This document shows positions 17,214 through 26,335 of a DNA stretch of 64,000 nt, piece after piece (the stretch's first letter is position 1; each line of letters starts with the position of its first letter). Origin of the DNA: Candidatus Didemnitutus sp. (GTDB lineage Bacteria > Verrucomicrobiota > Verrucomicrobiia > Opitutales > Opitutaceae); NCBI GenBank assembly GCA_017991595.1, contig JAGOQJ010000002.1:333402-397401 (forward strand), given 5' to 3'. The notes under the pieces were generated by a model. The model had not been told where the DNA came from. It worked only from the letters and a program-made list of their open reading frames with translations, and did not search any database. The translations under genes were made by a program, and so were the position numbers.

Positions 17214-18623
17214 TCAGTTGCCTGCGGCTGCGCTCGTCGTGCGGTGCCGCAGCGTCAGGGCGCTAAACACCATCGTCAGCACGCAGCAGCCCATCATGGT
17301 CACGAAGACGCCGTTCCAATCCCAGCGGTCCGCGATCCAGCCCACGCCGGTGCCGGCGATCGCCGAGCCGAAGACGTAGCCGAAAAAGCCCGTGAAGCCC
17401 GCCGCCGTGCCCGCGGCCTTCTTCGGCACGAGGTCGAGCGCATGCAGACCGATGATCATGATCGGACCATAGACGAAGAAACCGATCGCGATCAGCGCCG
17501 CGATATCGATCCAGAGCGGGCCGTGGCGGTTGAGCCCGTAGATGACCAGTGCCAGCAGCGTCAGCGCCATGAAGAGGATCGTCGCCGGCGCGCGCCGCCC
17601 CTTGAAAATCCGATCGGAGACCCAGCCGCACAGGATCGTGCCGGGGATCGCTGCATATTCGAACGCCGCCCACGCGAAGCTCGATTGCTGGAACGAAAAA
17701 CCCTTCGCCGTCTGCAGGTAGGTCGGCACCCAGTCCACCACGCCGTAGCGCACGAAGTAGGCGAAGGCGTTCGCGGCCGCAATCGCCCACAGGAATTTGT
17801 TGCTCAACACGTGCCCGAAGAAAATCTCGCGGAACGAGAGCGTGCGTTCGTGCTCCGCCGAGTAGTCCGGCGGGTAGTCGTTCTTGTGCTGCTCGATCGG
17901 CGGCAGGCCGCAGCTCTGCGGAGTGTCGCGCAACAGCACCGCCACCAACACCGCGCACGCCGCGGCGATGACCGCGTTGAAATAGAACTTCGCGCCCCAA
18001 TCGTGAAAGAGCAGCACGCCGAGCAGCGCGAAATTCGCCACCAGTGCGCCGCCGACGTTGTGGGCGACGTTCCAGACCGCGACCGTGACGCCGCGCTCCT
18101 TCGTGCTCCACCAATGCACCATCGTCTTGCCACAGGGCGGCCAGCCCATGCCGTTGAACCAGCCGTTCAACGTCTGCAGCACGACAATGGCCGTCAGCGA
18201 GCCGTAGATCGCCGGCGACGTGCCAAACGCGAACGTCACCGCGCTGGTGAGCAGCAGCCCGAGCGTCATGAACCACCGCGGATTGCTGCGATCCGACACC
18301 GAGCCCATGATGAACTTCGAGACACCGTAGGCCACGGAGAGCCCCGTCATCGCCGAGCCCAACGCGGCCTTGGAATACTGCGGGTAGTCCCGGAGGATGT
18401 CCGGCATCGCGAGCGCGAAGTTTTTGCGCACGAGATAAAACGCCGCGTAGCCCACGAAGATACCGAGGAAGACCTGCCTCCGCAGGCGCCGGTATTCCGC
18501 GTCAACACGCTCCGGGGGCAACGGCGCCACCGGTGCCGCGGGTCGCAGCAGATTCCAGCTGGACGAGCCCCGCGCGCCAAGGGACGCAGCACGGAAATCA
18601 GCGCTCACAGCCAAGTCCTCCAT
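17214..18623 (-). CDS. GlpT-family organophosphate/phosphate antiporter
   Basis: A 469-residue, 12-helix MFS protein of the organophosphate:phosphate antiporter (OPA) family. Family segments seen include YLVRKNFALAMPDIL in the first helix, GVSKFIMGSVSDRSNPR after helix 2 and GWPPCGKTMVHWWSTKERG. GlpT imports glycerol-3-phosphate in exchange for phosphate; UhpT and related carriers use hexose phosphates, so the exact substrate is open. The N-terminal tail is about 45 residues longer than usual and polar. It is divergent from the denitrification genes. Confidence 0.88.
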   Translation of the reverse strand: MEDLAVSADFRAASLGARGSSSWNLLRPAAPVAPLPPERVDAEYRRLRRQVFLGIFVGYAAFYLVRKNFALAMPDILRDYPQYSKAALGSAMTGLSVAYGVSKFIMGSVSDRSNPRWFMTLGLLLTSAVTFAFGTSPAIYGSLTAIVVLQTLNGWFNGMGWPPCGKTMVHWWSTKERGVTVAVWNVAHNVGGALVANFALLGVLLFHDWGAKFYFNAVIAAACAVLVAVLLRDTPQSCGLPPIEQHKNDYPPDYSAEHERTLSFREIFFGHVLSNKFLWAIAAANAFAYFVRYGVVDWVPTYLQTAKGFSFQQSSFAWAAFEYAAIPGTILCGWVSDRIFKGRRAPATILFMALTLLALVIYGLNRHGPLWIDIAALIAIGFFVYGPIMIIGLHALDLVPKKAAGTAAGFTGFFGYVFGSAIAGTGVGWIADRWDWNGVFVTMMGCCVLTMVFSALTLRHRTTSAAAGN

Positions 18624-18828
18624 GGAAACGGTGAATCAAAAGAGAGGCGAACGACACAAGAAGAGGAAGCTGCCGCACCGCCGGCACGCGCGCAATGCAA
18701 TCATTGCCACCGCGCGCTCCGCGCCCGCCGCCATGAGCGGAGCGCCGTTGCCCAGCTCTATGCGCCCCACCCGCCTGCGCACATTTCGAGCCCCGGCAGT
18801 GCTGCGAGCGCTCGTTTCTGGCCCGGCC

Positions 18829-18842
18829 TTGAGTTGCATCAA
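18829..18842 (+). promoter_or_regulatory. FNR-like box upstream of the ywiC-like/cytochrome c unit
   Basis: TTGAGTTGCATCAA matches the FNR/DNR consensus TTGAT-N4-ATCAA at all but one position. Its centre is 41.5 nt before the A of the ATG at 18877, and TAGCAT at 18865-18870 lies at the -10 position that this spacing implies. This is the geometry of a class II activator site with transcription starting at the ATG itself. Confidence 0.75.
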
Positions 18843-18876
18843 GGAAGCCCTCCGACTTCGGGAGTAGCATCCGGAC

Positions 18877-19665
18877 ATGTCATCTTCCGCCACCTCGTTC
18901 CGCCATCTCGTGCTGCCCAAGGAGCACGGCAGCTGGTCGCTGGCCTTCGAGCCCGTGGCGCTCGGTCTCCTCGTCGCGCCGTCCGCGCCGGGCGCGGCGT
19001 TGGCGCTGGCGGTCGCGGCAGGGTTCTTCGTGCGCCGTCCGCTGAAACTCAGCTGCACCTGCGCCGCGGTCGACGCGCGGCGGGTGCCGGCCGCGATGTG
19101 GGCGATGATTTTCTCCGTCGCCGCGGTGAGTGCGCTCGCCTTCTCCGTTTCCTCCGCGGGCGAGTTGGGACCGCTCTGGCCGCTGCTCCTCGCCGCGCCC
19201 TGTGGGGCGGCGTTCCTGTGGTTCGATCTGCGCAACGACATGCGCGAGGCGGAGGCCGAACTGGCGGGCAGCGCCGCCTTCGCCGTGTTGCCCGCCGTCT
19301 TCGCGACGCTCGCCGGCTGGACTCCCGCCGCCGCGCTAGCGCTGGCCGTCCTCTCGCTCGCGCGCAGCATGCCGACGGTCCTCACCGTGCGCACCTACCT
19401 GCGGCTGCAAAAGCGCCAAGCGGTGAACCCGCTGCTTCCGCTCGCTGCCGCTGTCGTCGCTCTGCTCGCGTGCGCGTGGCTTGCGCGCCAGCAACTGCTG
19501 CCGTTCGCCGCCGTGGCACTGCCCGCGTTGCTCCTGGGACGCACGGTGCTGTTCGTCACTTCGCTGCGCCCTGGCCTGACGGCGAAGCAAGTCGGCATGA
19601 TCGAGGCCGGACTGGGCGTCGTTTACCTCGGCGGCACTGCGCTCGCCTACGGCCTGACGGCTTGA
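18877..19665 (+). CDS. YwiC-like membrane protein
   Basis: A 262-residue integral membrane protein beginning with the family signature LPKEHGSWSLAFEPVALGLL (about residues 11-30), followed by about eight hydrophobic segments. YwiC was first named in Bacillus subtilis, next to nitrate-respiration genes; its activity is not known. The fold may be related to UbiA-type prenyltransferases, but no DxxxD substrate motif is obvious here. It leads a two-gene unit with a cytochrome c, preceded by an FNR-like box, so a role in anaerobic nitrogen respiration is likely. Confidence 0.8.
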   Translation: MSSSATSFRHLVLPKEHGSWSLAFEPVALGLLVAPSAPGAALALAVAAGFFVRRPLKLSCTCAAVDARRVPAAMWAMIFSVAAVSALAFSVSSAGELGPLWPLLLAAPCGAAFLWFDLRNDMREAEAELAGSAAFAVLPAVFATLAGWTPAAALALAVLSLARSMPTVLTVRTYLRLQKRQAVNPLLPLAAAVVALLACAWLARQQLLPFAAVALPALLLGRTVLFVTSLRPGLTAKQVGMIEAGLGVVYLGGTALAYGLTA

Positions 19666-19677
19666 ACCGCCACCGCC

Positions 19678-20166
19678 ATGCTGCCGCGCATCCTGCCTTT
19701 CGTGTTGGTCCCCGCGCTCATCGGCGCGGGTCTGGCTTTTCGCCGTCCCACGCCCCCGGAAAGCGAGATTCCTCATTACGGGCCCCGCCCCGCAACGAAC
19801 CGCATCGACGCGATTGCCACGCCGGCCAGTGCACTCGACGCGGCGCAGCTCGCCCGCGGCCAGCAGATCTACGCGATGCTCTGCCAAGCGTGCCACTTGC
19901 CCGATGGGCAGGGCATGATGGGCGCACTGCCTCCGCTGGCCCGCTCCGATTTTCTGCTCGCCGACCCAGCCCGCGCCGGACGCACCGTGCTGCACGGATT
20001 GAGCGGATCGATCACCGTCAACGGCGTCGGCTACAATGCCGCCATGCCGGCACTCGGCGGGATGCTGAGCGACCAGCAGGTCGCGGACGTGCTCACCTAC
20101 GTGTTCAATTCGTGGGGCAACACCGGGCCGGCCTTCACGGCCGCGCAGGTGCGCGCGTGGCGTTGA
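19678..20166 (+). CDS. Monoheme cytochrome c
   Basis: A 162-residue exported c-type cytochrome. A hydrophobic N-terminal segment (about residues 4-20) may act as signal or anchor. The heme site is CQACH (Cys 69, Cys 72, His 73) and Met 123 in YNAAMPALGG is the probable axial ligand. The C terminus ([18 protein letters not shown]) is almost identical to that of the cytochrome domain fused to NirK downstream, so one probably arose from the other. It may deliver electrons to nitrite reductase or NO reductase. Confidence 0.92.
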   Translation: MLPRILPFVLVPALIGAGLAFRRPTPPESEIPHYGPRPATNRIDAIATPASALDAAQLARGQQIYAMLCQACHLPDGQGMMGALPPLARSDFLLADPARAGRTVLHGLSGSITVNGVGYNAAMPALGGMLSDQQVADVLTYVFNSWGNTGPAFTAAQVRAWR

Positions 20167-20167
20167 G

Positions 20168-20188
20168 CCGCAGCGGTTTTCGCTGCGG
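20168..20188 (+). terminator. Stem-loop after the cytochrome c gene
   Basis: CCGCAGCG and CGCTGCGG form a perfect 8-bp stem around a GTTTT loop, 2 nt after the stop codon. No T-run follows, so it may slow rather than end transcription before the nirK promoter. Confidence 0.45.
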
Positions 20189-20206
20189 GGACTCCCGCCG
20201 AATTGC

Positions 20207-20220
20207 TTGATGCGAATCAA
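20207..20220 (+). promoter_or_regulatory. Perfect FNR-like box upstream of nirK
   Basis: TTGATGCGAATCAA is an exact TTGAT-N4-ATCAA palindrome. Its centre is 56.5 nt before the nirK ATG. Placing it at -41.5 predicts transcription from about 20255, with TAGTCT at 20243-20248 as the -10 element. The Crp/Fnr protein at 33994 has the matching recognition residues. Confidence 0.85.
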
Positions 20221-20269
20221 GGCGCCCGTGGGGCGAATGGGCTAGTCTGGGCCCCACGCTCAACCAGCC

Positions 20270-21778
20270 ATGAACAAAGCCACGACCCTTCTCTCCCCCT
20301 GCATCGCGCTCGGCCTCGCTTTGGCGACCGCCGCCCTCGCTAGCGAAGGCCCCACCGAAGCCAAAGGCCCGGTGATCTATCCGCCGGAAGTGCTCTCCCT
20401 GCCCGTGGAGCAGGCCATCCTCACCTCTCCGCCGAACGTCCCGCCGGCCATCAAGCGCCGGCACCCCGCGCGCGTCGTCGTCAACCTCGAGGTCCGCGAG
20501 GTCAACATGCAGATCGCCGACGGCTCCGAATACACCTTCTGGACCTACGGCGGCACCGTGCCGGGCTCGTTCATCCGCGTGCGCGCCGGCGACGTCGTGG
20601 AGTTTCACCTCAACAACCACCCGTCCTCGAAACTGCCGCACAACATCGATCTCCACGCCGTCACCGGTCCCGGCGGCGGCGCGGCCTCCACCTTCACAGC
20701 TCCGGGCCACAGCTCGAAGTTCACCTTCCGCGCGTTGAATCCCGGCATCTACGTCTATCACTGCGCCACCGCTCCCGTGCCCATGCACATCGGCAACGGC
20801 ATGTATGGCCTCATCCTCGTCGAACCGTCGGAGGGCCTGCCGCCGGTCGACCGCGAGTTCTACGTCATGCAAGGCGACTTCTACACCTCCGGGCGCTATG
20901 GCGAACCCGGCCTGCAAACCTTTGACATGGCCAAGTCGATCGACGAGCACCCGACCTACGTCCTCTTCAACGGCGCCGTCGGTTCGCTCGTTGGCGACAA
21001 GGCCCTCGCTGCCAACGTTGGTGAGAACGTCCGCATCTACTTCGGCGTCGGCGGCCCCAACCTCACCTCCTCCTTCCACGTCATCGGCGAGATCTTCGAC
21101 AAGGTTTACCCCGAAGGCGGCCTCCGCGTGCAGGAACACGTGCAGACCACGCTCGTGCCCTCCGGCGGCGCGACCATGGTCGAGTTCAAGACCGACGTCC
21201 CCGGCACCTACGTGCTAGTCGATCACTCGCTCAGCCGCGCCTTCAACAAGGGCGCCCTCGGCATGCTCAAGGTCAACGGCGCCGAGGATCGCGTCATCTA
21301 CTCCGGCAAGGAAATCGACGCCGTCTACCTCGGCTCGCAATCCGAGGAGGGTTCCGCCTCCGCTCGTCGCGAGGCCGAGATCAAGGCCAAGATCGCCGCC
21401 GAGCTGAAGTCCAACCCCACGCTCACCGGCCTCACCAAGGAAGCCCAGATGGAGCGCGGCAAGCAGGTCTACATGGGCCTCTGCTTCGCCTGCCACTTGC
21501 CCGACGGCAAGGGCCTGCCCGCCGTCTTCCCGCCGCTCGCCCAGTCCGACTACATGCTCGCCGACCGCAACCGCGCCACGCGCATCGTGCTCAAGGGCCT
21601 CACCGGTCCCGTCACCGTCAACGGCGCCACCTACAACAGCGCCATGCCCCCGCAGGAAGCCGCGCTCTCCGACCAGCAGGTCGCCGACGTGCTCACCTAC
21701 GTGTTCAACTCCTGGGGCAACCAGGGCGACGCCTTCACCGCCGACCAAGTGAAGACCATCCGCAACGAACGTCACTGA
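20270..21778 (+). CDS. nirK: Copper nitrite reductase fused to cytochrome c
   Basis: Reduces nitrite to NO in the periplasm. A signal peptide (about 1-25) is followed by two cupredoxin domains. Type 1 copper ligands are His 124, Cys 165, His 173 and Met 178. Type 2 ligands are His 129, His 164 and His 319. The catalytic Asp 127 and His 270 are in place. The [17 protein letters not shown] loop is of the shorter class II (AniA-like) kind. A C-terminal cytochrome c domain (about 390-502) has CFACH at 405-409 and Met 459. The fused domain probably brings electrons directly to the type 1 copper. An FNR-like box lies upstream and nirV downstream. Confidence 0.97.
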   Translation: MNKATTLLSPCIALGLALATAALASEGPTEAKGPVIYPPEVLSLPVEQAILTSPPNVPPAIKRRHPARVVVNLEVREVNMQIADGSEYTFWTYGGTVPGSFIRVRAGDVVEFHLNNHPSSKLPHNIDLHAVTGPGGGAASTFTAPGHSSKFTFRALNPGIYVYHCATAPVPMHIGNGMYGLILVEPSEGLPPVDREFYVMQGDFYTSGRYGEPGLQTFDMAKSIDEHPTYVLFNGAVGSLVGDKALAANVGENVRIYFGVGGPNLTSSFHVIGEIFDKVYPEGGLRVQEHVQTTLVPSGGATMVEFKTDVPGTYVLVDHSLSRAFNKGALGMLKVNGAEDRVIYSGKEIDAVYLGSQSEEGSASARREAEIKAKIAAELKSNPTLTGLTKEAQMERGKQVYMGLCFACHLPDGKGLPAVFPPLAQSDYMLADRNRATRIVLKGLTGPVTVNGATYNSAMPPQEAALSDQQVADVLTYVFNSWGNQGDAFTADQVKTIRNERH

Positions 21779-21806
21779 TCGCTTCTCTCGTCTGACTCTT
21801 CCCGCC

Positions 21807-22706
21807 GTGTCCGTCCGAATCCTCCAACTTCGCCACACCAAACCAGCCCGGACCTCGTGCCCGCGCTCGGGTGGGACTGGAGGCGACGGACACGGCGGCA
21901 CTTTTTTGCTCCGCGCGCTGGCCGCGCTAGCGCTCCTCGCTCTGGCCGCGACCGACGCGACCCCGGCCCTCGCCGCCGAGTCCAGCGTGAGCCCGACCAG
22001 CGTCATCATCCCCGCGGGGCAGCACACGCCTCTGCTCCGCTCGACGAAGGATCCTGCCACCGTGCCCGTCGCCGCTTTCGCGCTCGATGTCCTGCCGGTG
22101 ACGAACGCACAGTTCCTCGCCTTCGTCGTCGCCCATCCCAAGTGGCAACGCTCGCACGTCACGCGTCTCTTCGCCGACGAGCATTACCTCTCCCACTGGG
22201 CCGGCGACACCGACCTCGGACCCGCTGCTCCGGCCGACGCCCCCGTCGTGCGCGTCTCCTGGTTCGCCGCGCGCGCCTACGCCCGCTGGGTCGGCAAGCG
22301 CCTGCCCACCACCGCCGAGTGGGAGCGCGCCGCCGCCGCCGGCTACACCACGCCCGACGGCAAAAACGACACCGCGCTCAACGGCGATCTTTACCGCTGG
22401 CTCGCCCGCCCTACGCCCGAAGTGCAGCCGAGCGTCAGCACCGCCAAGGCCAACTTTTTCGGCGTGCGCGGCCTCCACGGCCTCGTCTGGGAATGGGTCG
22501 CCGACTTCAACACCGCCATGGTGACCGGCGAATCGCGCGCCGACAGCGGACTCGACCGCGACCTGTTCTGCGGCGCCGGCGCCGCCGGTTCCACCGACAC
22601 CAGCGACTACGCCGCCTACATGCGCCTCGCGCTCCGCTCCTCGCTCACGGCGCCCAACACCACCTCCTCGCTCGGCTTCCGCTGCGCCCAGGACCTCAAA
22701 CCCTGA
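21807..22706 (+). CDS. nirV: NirV, formylglycine-generating-enzyme-like protein
   Basis: A 299-residue FGE-sulfatase/SUMF1-type protein, the usual neighbour of nirK. Seen: FALDVLPVTNAQFLAF, VRVSWFAARAYARWVGKRLPTTAEWE, HGLVWEWVADF and the C-terminal SLGFRCAQD. These are the core motifs of the fold. Its role next to NirK is not established; enzymatic oxidation of cysteine cannot be assumed. A hydrophobic segment (about residues 33-55) suggests export. GTG 21807 is the only start that keeps this segment in an N-terminal position. Confidence 0.87.
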   Translation: MSVRILQLRHTKPARTSCPRSGGTGGDGHGGTFLLRALAALALLALAATDATPALAAESSVSPTSVIIPAGQHTPLLRSTKDPATVPVAAFALDVLPVTNAQFLAFVVAHPKWQRSHVTRLFADEHYLSHWAGDTDLGPAAPADAPVVRVSWFAARAYARWVGKRLPTTAEWERAAAAGYTTPDGKNDTALNGDLYRWLARPTPEVQPSVSTAKANFFGVRGLHGLVWEWVADFNTAMVTGESRADSGLDRDLFCGAGAAGSTDTSDYAAYMRLALRSSLTAPNTTSSLGFRCAQDLKP

Positions 22707-22742
22707 CGCCGGCCCAACCCGGCCCGTCCATCCGCACCCGCC

Positions 22743-23417
22743 ATGAAAACCACGCTCCTTCTCACCTGCCTCGCGCTCACCTTCGCCGCGCCCGCCTACG
22801 CCGGCTCCTGCTGCAAGAAGCCCGAGCCTCAACCCGCGCCCGCCGCCTGCTGCCCCGCGGACAAGCCCGCTGACGCCGCCGCCACGACCGGCAACGGTCG
22901 CGAGCTTCCGCCCACGGATTTCACCCGCGAATCGCTTTACCAACTCGACGCCGCCTACACCTCCGACGCCGGCGCACGCTTCACGCTCGCGCAGTTGCGC
23001 GGACGTCCCGTGATCCTCGCGATGTTTTTCGCCTCCTGCAATTTCGCCTGCCCGCTGCTCGTCGCCGACATCACCCGCATCCAAGCCGCGCTGCCCGCGC
23101 CGCTGCGCGACGAGGTCGCGATCGTGCTCGTGAGCTTCGACACCGTGCGCGACACGCCCGCCGCCTTGAAGAAATACCGCGACGAACGTCTCCTCGGTGC
23201 GCAGTGGACGCTCCTGCACGGCGACGACGATGCCGTGGCCGAACTCGCCGCGCTCCTCGGCGTGAAATACAAACAGGAAGCCGACGGCCAGTTCGCCCAC
23301 TCCAACCTCATCACGATCCTGAATGCCGAAGGCGAAATCGTGCACCAGCGCGCTGGCCTGCAAGGCGGCTTGGTCGATGCCGCAGCCGCCCTCGTCATGA
23401 GCACGGAGAAGCACTGA
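22743..23417 (+). CDS. SCO1/SenC copper chaperone
   Basis: A 224-residue exported thioredoxin-fold protein that loads copper into CuA or other copper centres. The copper motif is CNFAC (Cys 99, Cys 103) with the third ligand His 186 in FAHSN. The mature N terminus carries two extra CC pairs (GSCCKKP and AACCPAD), which could add metal or disulfide chemistry. It lies between nirV and the porin and could serve NirK or the CuA subunit downstream. Confidence 0.92.
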   Translation: MKTTLLLTCLALTFAAPAYAGSCCKKPEPQPAPAACCPADKPADAAATTGNGRELPPTDFTRESLYQLDAAYTSDAGARFTLAQLRGRPVILAMFFASCNFACPLLVADITRIQAALPAPLRDEVAIVLVSFDTVRDTPAALKKYRDERLLGAQWTLLHGDDDAVAELAALLGVKYKQEADGQFAHSNLITILNAEGEIVHQRAGLQGGLVDAAAALVMSTEKH

Positions 23418-23461
23418 GCCGCCGCCCCTCGCGGCGCAGCCATCTTCCGTCTCCCATTCCC

Positions 23462-24664
23462 ATGCGCAGATCCCTCGCCATCCTTCTCTTCTTCGCCTTA
23501 TCCGGGTCCGTTGTCGCCGCCGAACCCGCCTCGCTCGCCGACGCGGTGCAGCAAGGCAAGCTCTCGCTCCAAGCGCGCCTGCGCTACGAGCACGTGGACC
23601 AGACCGCGCTGCGCGACGCCGATGCGCTCACGCTGCGCACGCGCGTGGGTTTCACCACCGCGAGCTTCCGCGGCTGGCAAGCCATGCTCGAAGGCGAGAA
23701 CGTTTTGCCCGTCGACGGCTCCGCCTACAGCCAGGCCGGCCTGAATCCCGGCGGCGCCGGTCGCGCCGTCGTCGCCGATCCGGCCTCGACCGAGATCAAC
23801 CAACTCTGGCTTGCCTTCGCTCACGCGCAGACCCGCGGCACGCTCGGCCGCCAGCGCCTCGTGTTGGACAACGCCCGCTTCATCGGCGACGTCGGCTGGC
23901 GCCAGAACCAGCAGACCTTCGACGCCTTCGTCGTCACCGACAAGTCGCTCGCTCAGACCACGCTCACCTACGCCTATCTCGACCAGATCAACCGCGTCTT
24001 CTCGCACCGCCACGCGCAGGGCAAATGGGAGTCCGATTCGCACGTCGTGCACGCGAGCTACGCCGGCCTTCCGCTCGGCACCGCGAGCGCCTACGCCTAC
24101 CTCCTCGATTTCGGCAACGCCGCAACCAACTCCTCCGCCACCTACGGCGTGAGCCTCGCCGGCGCGCACCCGTTCTCCGCCGACCTCAAACTCGCCTACC
24201 GCGCCGAGTTCGCCACGCAGAGCGACTTCGGCAACAACCCGCAAAACTACTCCACGCACTATCTCGCCCTCGAGGCCGGCCCCGCGTGGAAGAATTTCGG
24301 TCTGTCGCTCGGCATCGAGCAGCTCGGCTCCGACAACAACGTCGGCTTCAAGACCCCGCTCGCCACGCTCCATGCCTTCAACGGCTGGGCCGACCTCTTC
24401 CTCGCCACGCCCGCCGCCGGGCTGCGCGACACCTATGTGAAGGCGAGCGCCGCGCTCCCGCAGGCGGTCTCGCTCCTCGCCTTTTATCACCGCTTCGAAG
24501 CCGATCGCGGCGGAGCCGACTACGGCGACGAATTCGATGTGCAACTCGCGCGCAAGTTCGGCCAGCGCGTGACCGCGACAATCAAGTTCGCGGACTTCAG
24601 TCGTGAGAGCACCGCGTTCCCGGATGTCCGCAAGTTCTGGTTGCAGATCGAATACGTGCACTGA
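23462..24664 (+). CDS. Outer-membrane porin, alginate-export-like
   Basis: A 400-residue protein with a signal peptide (MRRSLAILLFFALSGSVVAA) and alternating beta-strand pattern throughout. The start LQARLRYEHVDQ and the later FGRQR-like TLGRQRLVLDNARFIGDVGWRQNQQTFD are typical of the alginate-export/porin family. The last residues (WLQIEYVH) form a terminal strand. It may admit nitrite, nitrate or copper to the periplasm; this is inferred from the neighbours. A terminator-like hairpin follows. Confidence 0.83.
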   Translation: MRRSLAILLFFALSGSVVAAEPASLADAVQQGKLSLQARLRYEHVDQTALRDADALTLRTRVGFTTASFRGWQAMLEGENVLPVDGSAYSQAGLNPGGAGRAVVADPASTEINQLWLAFAHAQTRGTLGRQRLVLDNARFIGDVGWRQNQQTFDAFVVTDKSLAQTTLTYAYLDQINRVFSHRHAQGKWESDSHVVHASYAGLPLGTASAYAYLLDFGNAATNSSATYGVSLAGAHPFSADLKLAYRAEFATQSDFGNNPQNYSTHYLALEAGPAWKNFGLSLGIEQLGSDNNVGFKTPLATLHAFNGWADLFLATPAAGLRDTYVKASAALPQAVSLLAFYHRFEADRGGADYGDEFDVQLARKFGQRVTATIKFADFSRESTAFPDVRKFWLQIEYVH

Positions 24665-24696
24665 GTCACGGCAGGGCGCATCTTGGATTTTTAGCG

Positions 24697-24725
24697 GGGC
24701 CGATCTCGGATCGGCCCTGTTGCGT
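24697..24725 (+). terminator. Stem-loop after the porin gene
   Basis: GGGCCGATC / GATCGGCCC form a perfect 9-bp stem (24697-24705 and 24709-24717) with a TCG loop, followed by TGTTGCGTT. It separates the nir unit from the heme-copper unit. Confidence 0.65.
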
Positions 24726-24823
24726 TGGGAGCCACAACGTCGCCTGTTGCGCTGGAATTCTTGGCGTGCCGGCACGCTCGCAACACGGCGGCGATGGAAC
24801 AGCGCCCCTTCCGCGCGCAAAAC

Positions 24824-24837
24824 TTGACGACCGTCAA
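24824..24837 (+). promoter_or_regulatory. FNR-like box upstream of the heme-copper operon
   Basis: TTGACGACCGTCAA is a perfect palindrome of the FNR/NnrR type. Its centre is exactly 41.5 nt before the ATG at 24872, and TAAAAC at 24860-24865 sits in the -10 position. This again predicts a transcript starting at the start codon. Confidence 0.75.
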
Positions 24838-24871
24838 GGCGCGCGGTGGTGCGTTCCGCTAAAACTGCGCC

Positions 24872-26335
24872 ATGCCTCCCGCCTTGGCGCACCCGCTCAC
24901 TTCTTCGGCGACTCCTTCGCCTGTCCTCAGCCGCACCAACATCCCGGCCGCGCGACCGGTGCTCCGCTCGACCGCGGGCATCGCGGTGGGGCGCGTGTGG
25001 TTCGGATTCGCCATCGGCAGCCTCGTGCTCGCCGGCCTGCTCTCGCTCACGCTCGTGGTCGGGCGTCTGCCGTTCCTCGGAGCCGTCTTCACCGATCCGC
25101 TGTTTTTCAAACGGGCGCTCGTCGTGCACGTCGATCTTGCGTTGGTGGTTTGGTTCCAAGCCGGCGCGGCGGCATTTCTCGGCCTAGCTCTGGGCCGCGT
25201 GCTGCCCCGCCGGCTCGTGGGCCTCTCCTTTGCGCTCGCCGGCGCGGGGCTGGTCGGCCTGCTTGCCGGCGCGCTGATGCCAGGCGCCGAGCCGATCCTC
25301 GCCAACTACGTGCCCGTGATCGACCACCCGGTGTTCCTCACGGGCTTGGCCGCGTGGTTCCTCGGCACGGGGCTTTTCTTCACGCTCACCCTCACCGCCC
25401 GTCCCTCCGCCGACACGGGCCTGCCCGCGGACGTTCTCGTCGCGCTCCGGGCCGCGGCGGCGGGCAATCTCATCGCGCTGGCCACGTTCGCGGTGGCGTG
25501 GCGGACCACGTTGTCCGGCCTGCCCGCGATCGGATTCTACGAGCTCGTGATGTGGGGCGGCGGACACGCCCTGCAGGCGGCGAACGTCGCGCTGATGCTC
25601 GCGCTGTGGCTGCTGCTGTTGCAACGCTGGTCGGGCCGTTCCGTTCTCACACCCAGCACCAGCGCCGGTCTCCTCGGGGCGCTGATCCTGCCGCATGGGA
25701 TGCTGCCCTTCGTCGCCGCGCTCGGCACGTCGAACGGCGCGTATGTCGAGCTCTCCACCGACCTCATGCGCTGGACGCTTTTCCCGGTCATCCTGATCGT
25801 GCTCGGCTTGGGGCTGCGTCATTGGCGGCTGCACCGCCGGTCCGTGCCCGCCAGCGAGGAATCCTACCGGCTCGCCGGCTTTGCCGGGAGCGCGACGCTC
25901 GCCGCGCTCGGCCTGATCCTCGGGGCGATGATCCGCGGGTCGAACACCCTCGTGCCCGGACATTATCACGCCGCCATCGGGGCCGTGACGCTCGCGCTGA
26001 TGACGGCCGCCTACGATTTTTGCCGCGCCGTCTCGCCCCGCGAAGTCGCGGCGCGCGCCATCACCGGAGCGCGTCATCAGCTCCTGATCTTCGGCGCGGG
26101 TCAGGCGGTGTTCGCCCTCGGTTTCGCCATCGCCGGCCTGCACGGCCTCGGGCGCAAGCAATACGGCGTCGAGCAGCACGTGCGCACGGCCGGCGAATAC
26201 GTCGGCCTCGGCGTCATGGGCTTCGGCGGTGCGCTCGCCGTCGTGGGCGGGCTCCTGTTCCTCGCCGCCATGCTGCGCTGCGCCGTCGCGTGGCGCACCT
26301 CGTCCCTCTCCCTGAACACCACCACCCAATCATGA
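24872..26335 (+). CDS. Heme-copper oxidase subunit-I-like protein, incomplete CuB site
   Basis: A 487-residue protein with about 12 membrane segments. Its histidines are placed as in heme-copper subunit I: His 86 (helix II), His 232 in GGGHALQ (helix VI), His 364 and His 366 in VPGHYH (helix X). In helix VII the usual His-His pair reads LPHGM (His 275, Gly 276), so one CuB ligand is missing. It may therefore bind hemes but have a changed or absent copper site. It begins an operon with a small membrane protein, a CuA subunit and a complete second subunit I. It could be a partner or electron-transfer subunit of the NO reductase. The start is fixed by the FNR-box spacing. Confidence 0.7.
   Translation: MPPALAHPLTSSATPSPVLSRTNIPAARPVLRSTAGIAVGRVWFGFAIGSLVLAGLLSLTLVVGRLPFLGAVFTDPLFFKRALVVHVDLALVVWFQAGAAAFLGLALGRVLPRRLVGLSFALAGAGLVGLLAGALMPGAEPILANYVPVIDHPVFLTGLAAWFLGTGLFFTLTLTARPSADTGLPADVLVALRAAAAGNLIALATFAVAWRTTLSGLPAIGFYELVMWGGGHALQAANVALMLALWLLLLQRWSGRSVLTPSTSAGLLGALILPHGMLPFVAALGTSNGAYVELSTDLMRWTLFPVILIVLGLGLRHWRLHRRSVPASEESYRLAGFAGSATLAALGLILGAMIRGSNTLVPGHYHAAIGAVTLALMTAAYDFCRAVSPREVAARAITGARHQLLIFGAGQAVFALGFAIAGLHGLGRKQYGVEQHVRTAGEYVGLGVMGFGGALAVVGGLLFLAAMLRCAVAWRTSSLSLNTTTQS

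Noticed and set aside
17178..20210. A 1010-codon open frame on the plus strand opposite the GlpT-like gene
   Set aside because: The product is Arg-rich and low-complexity and overlaps genes with strong homology on the other strand or in another frame.
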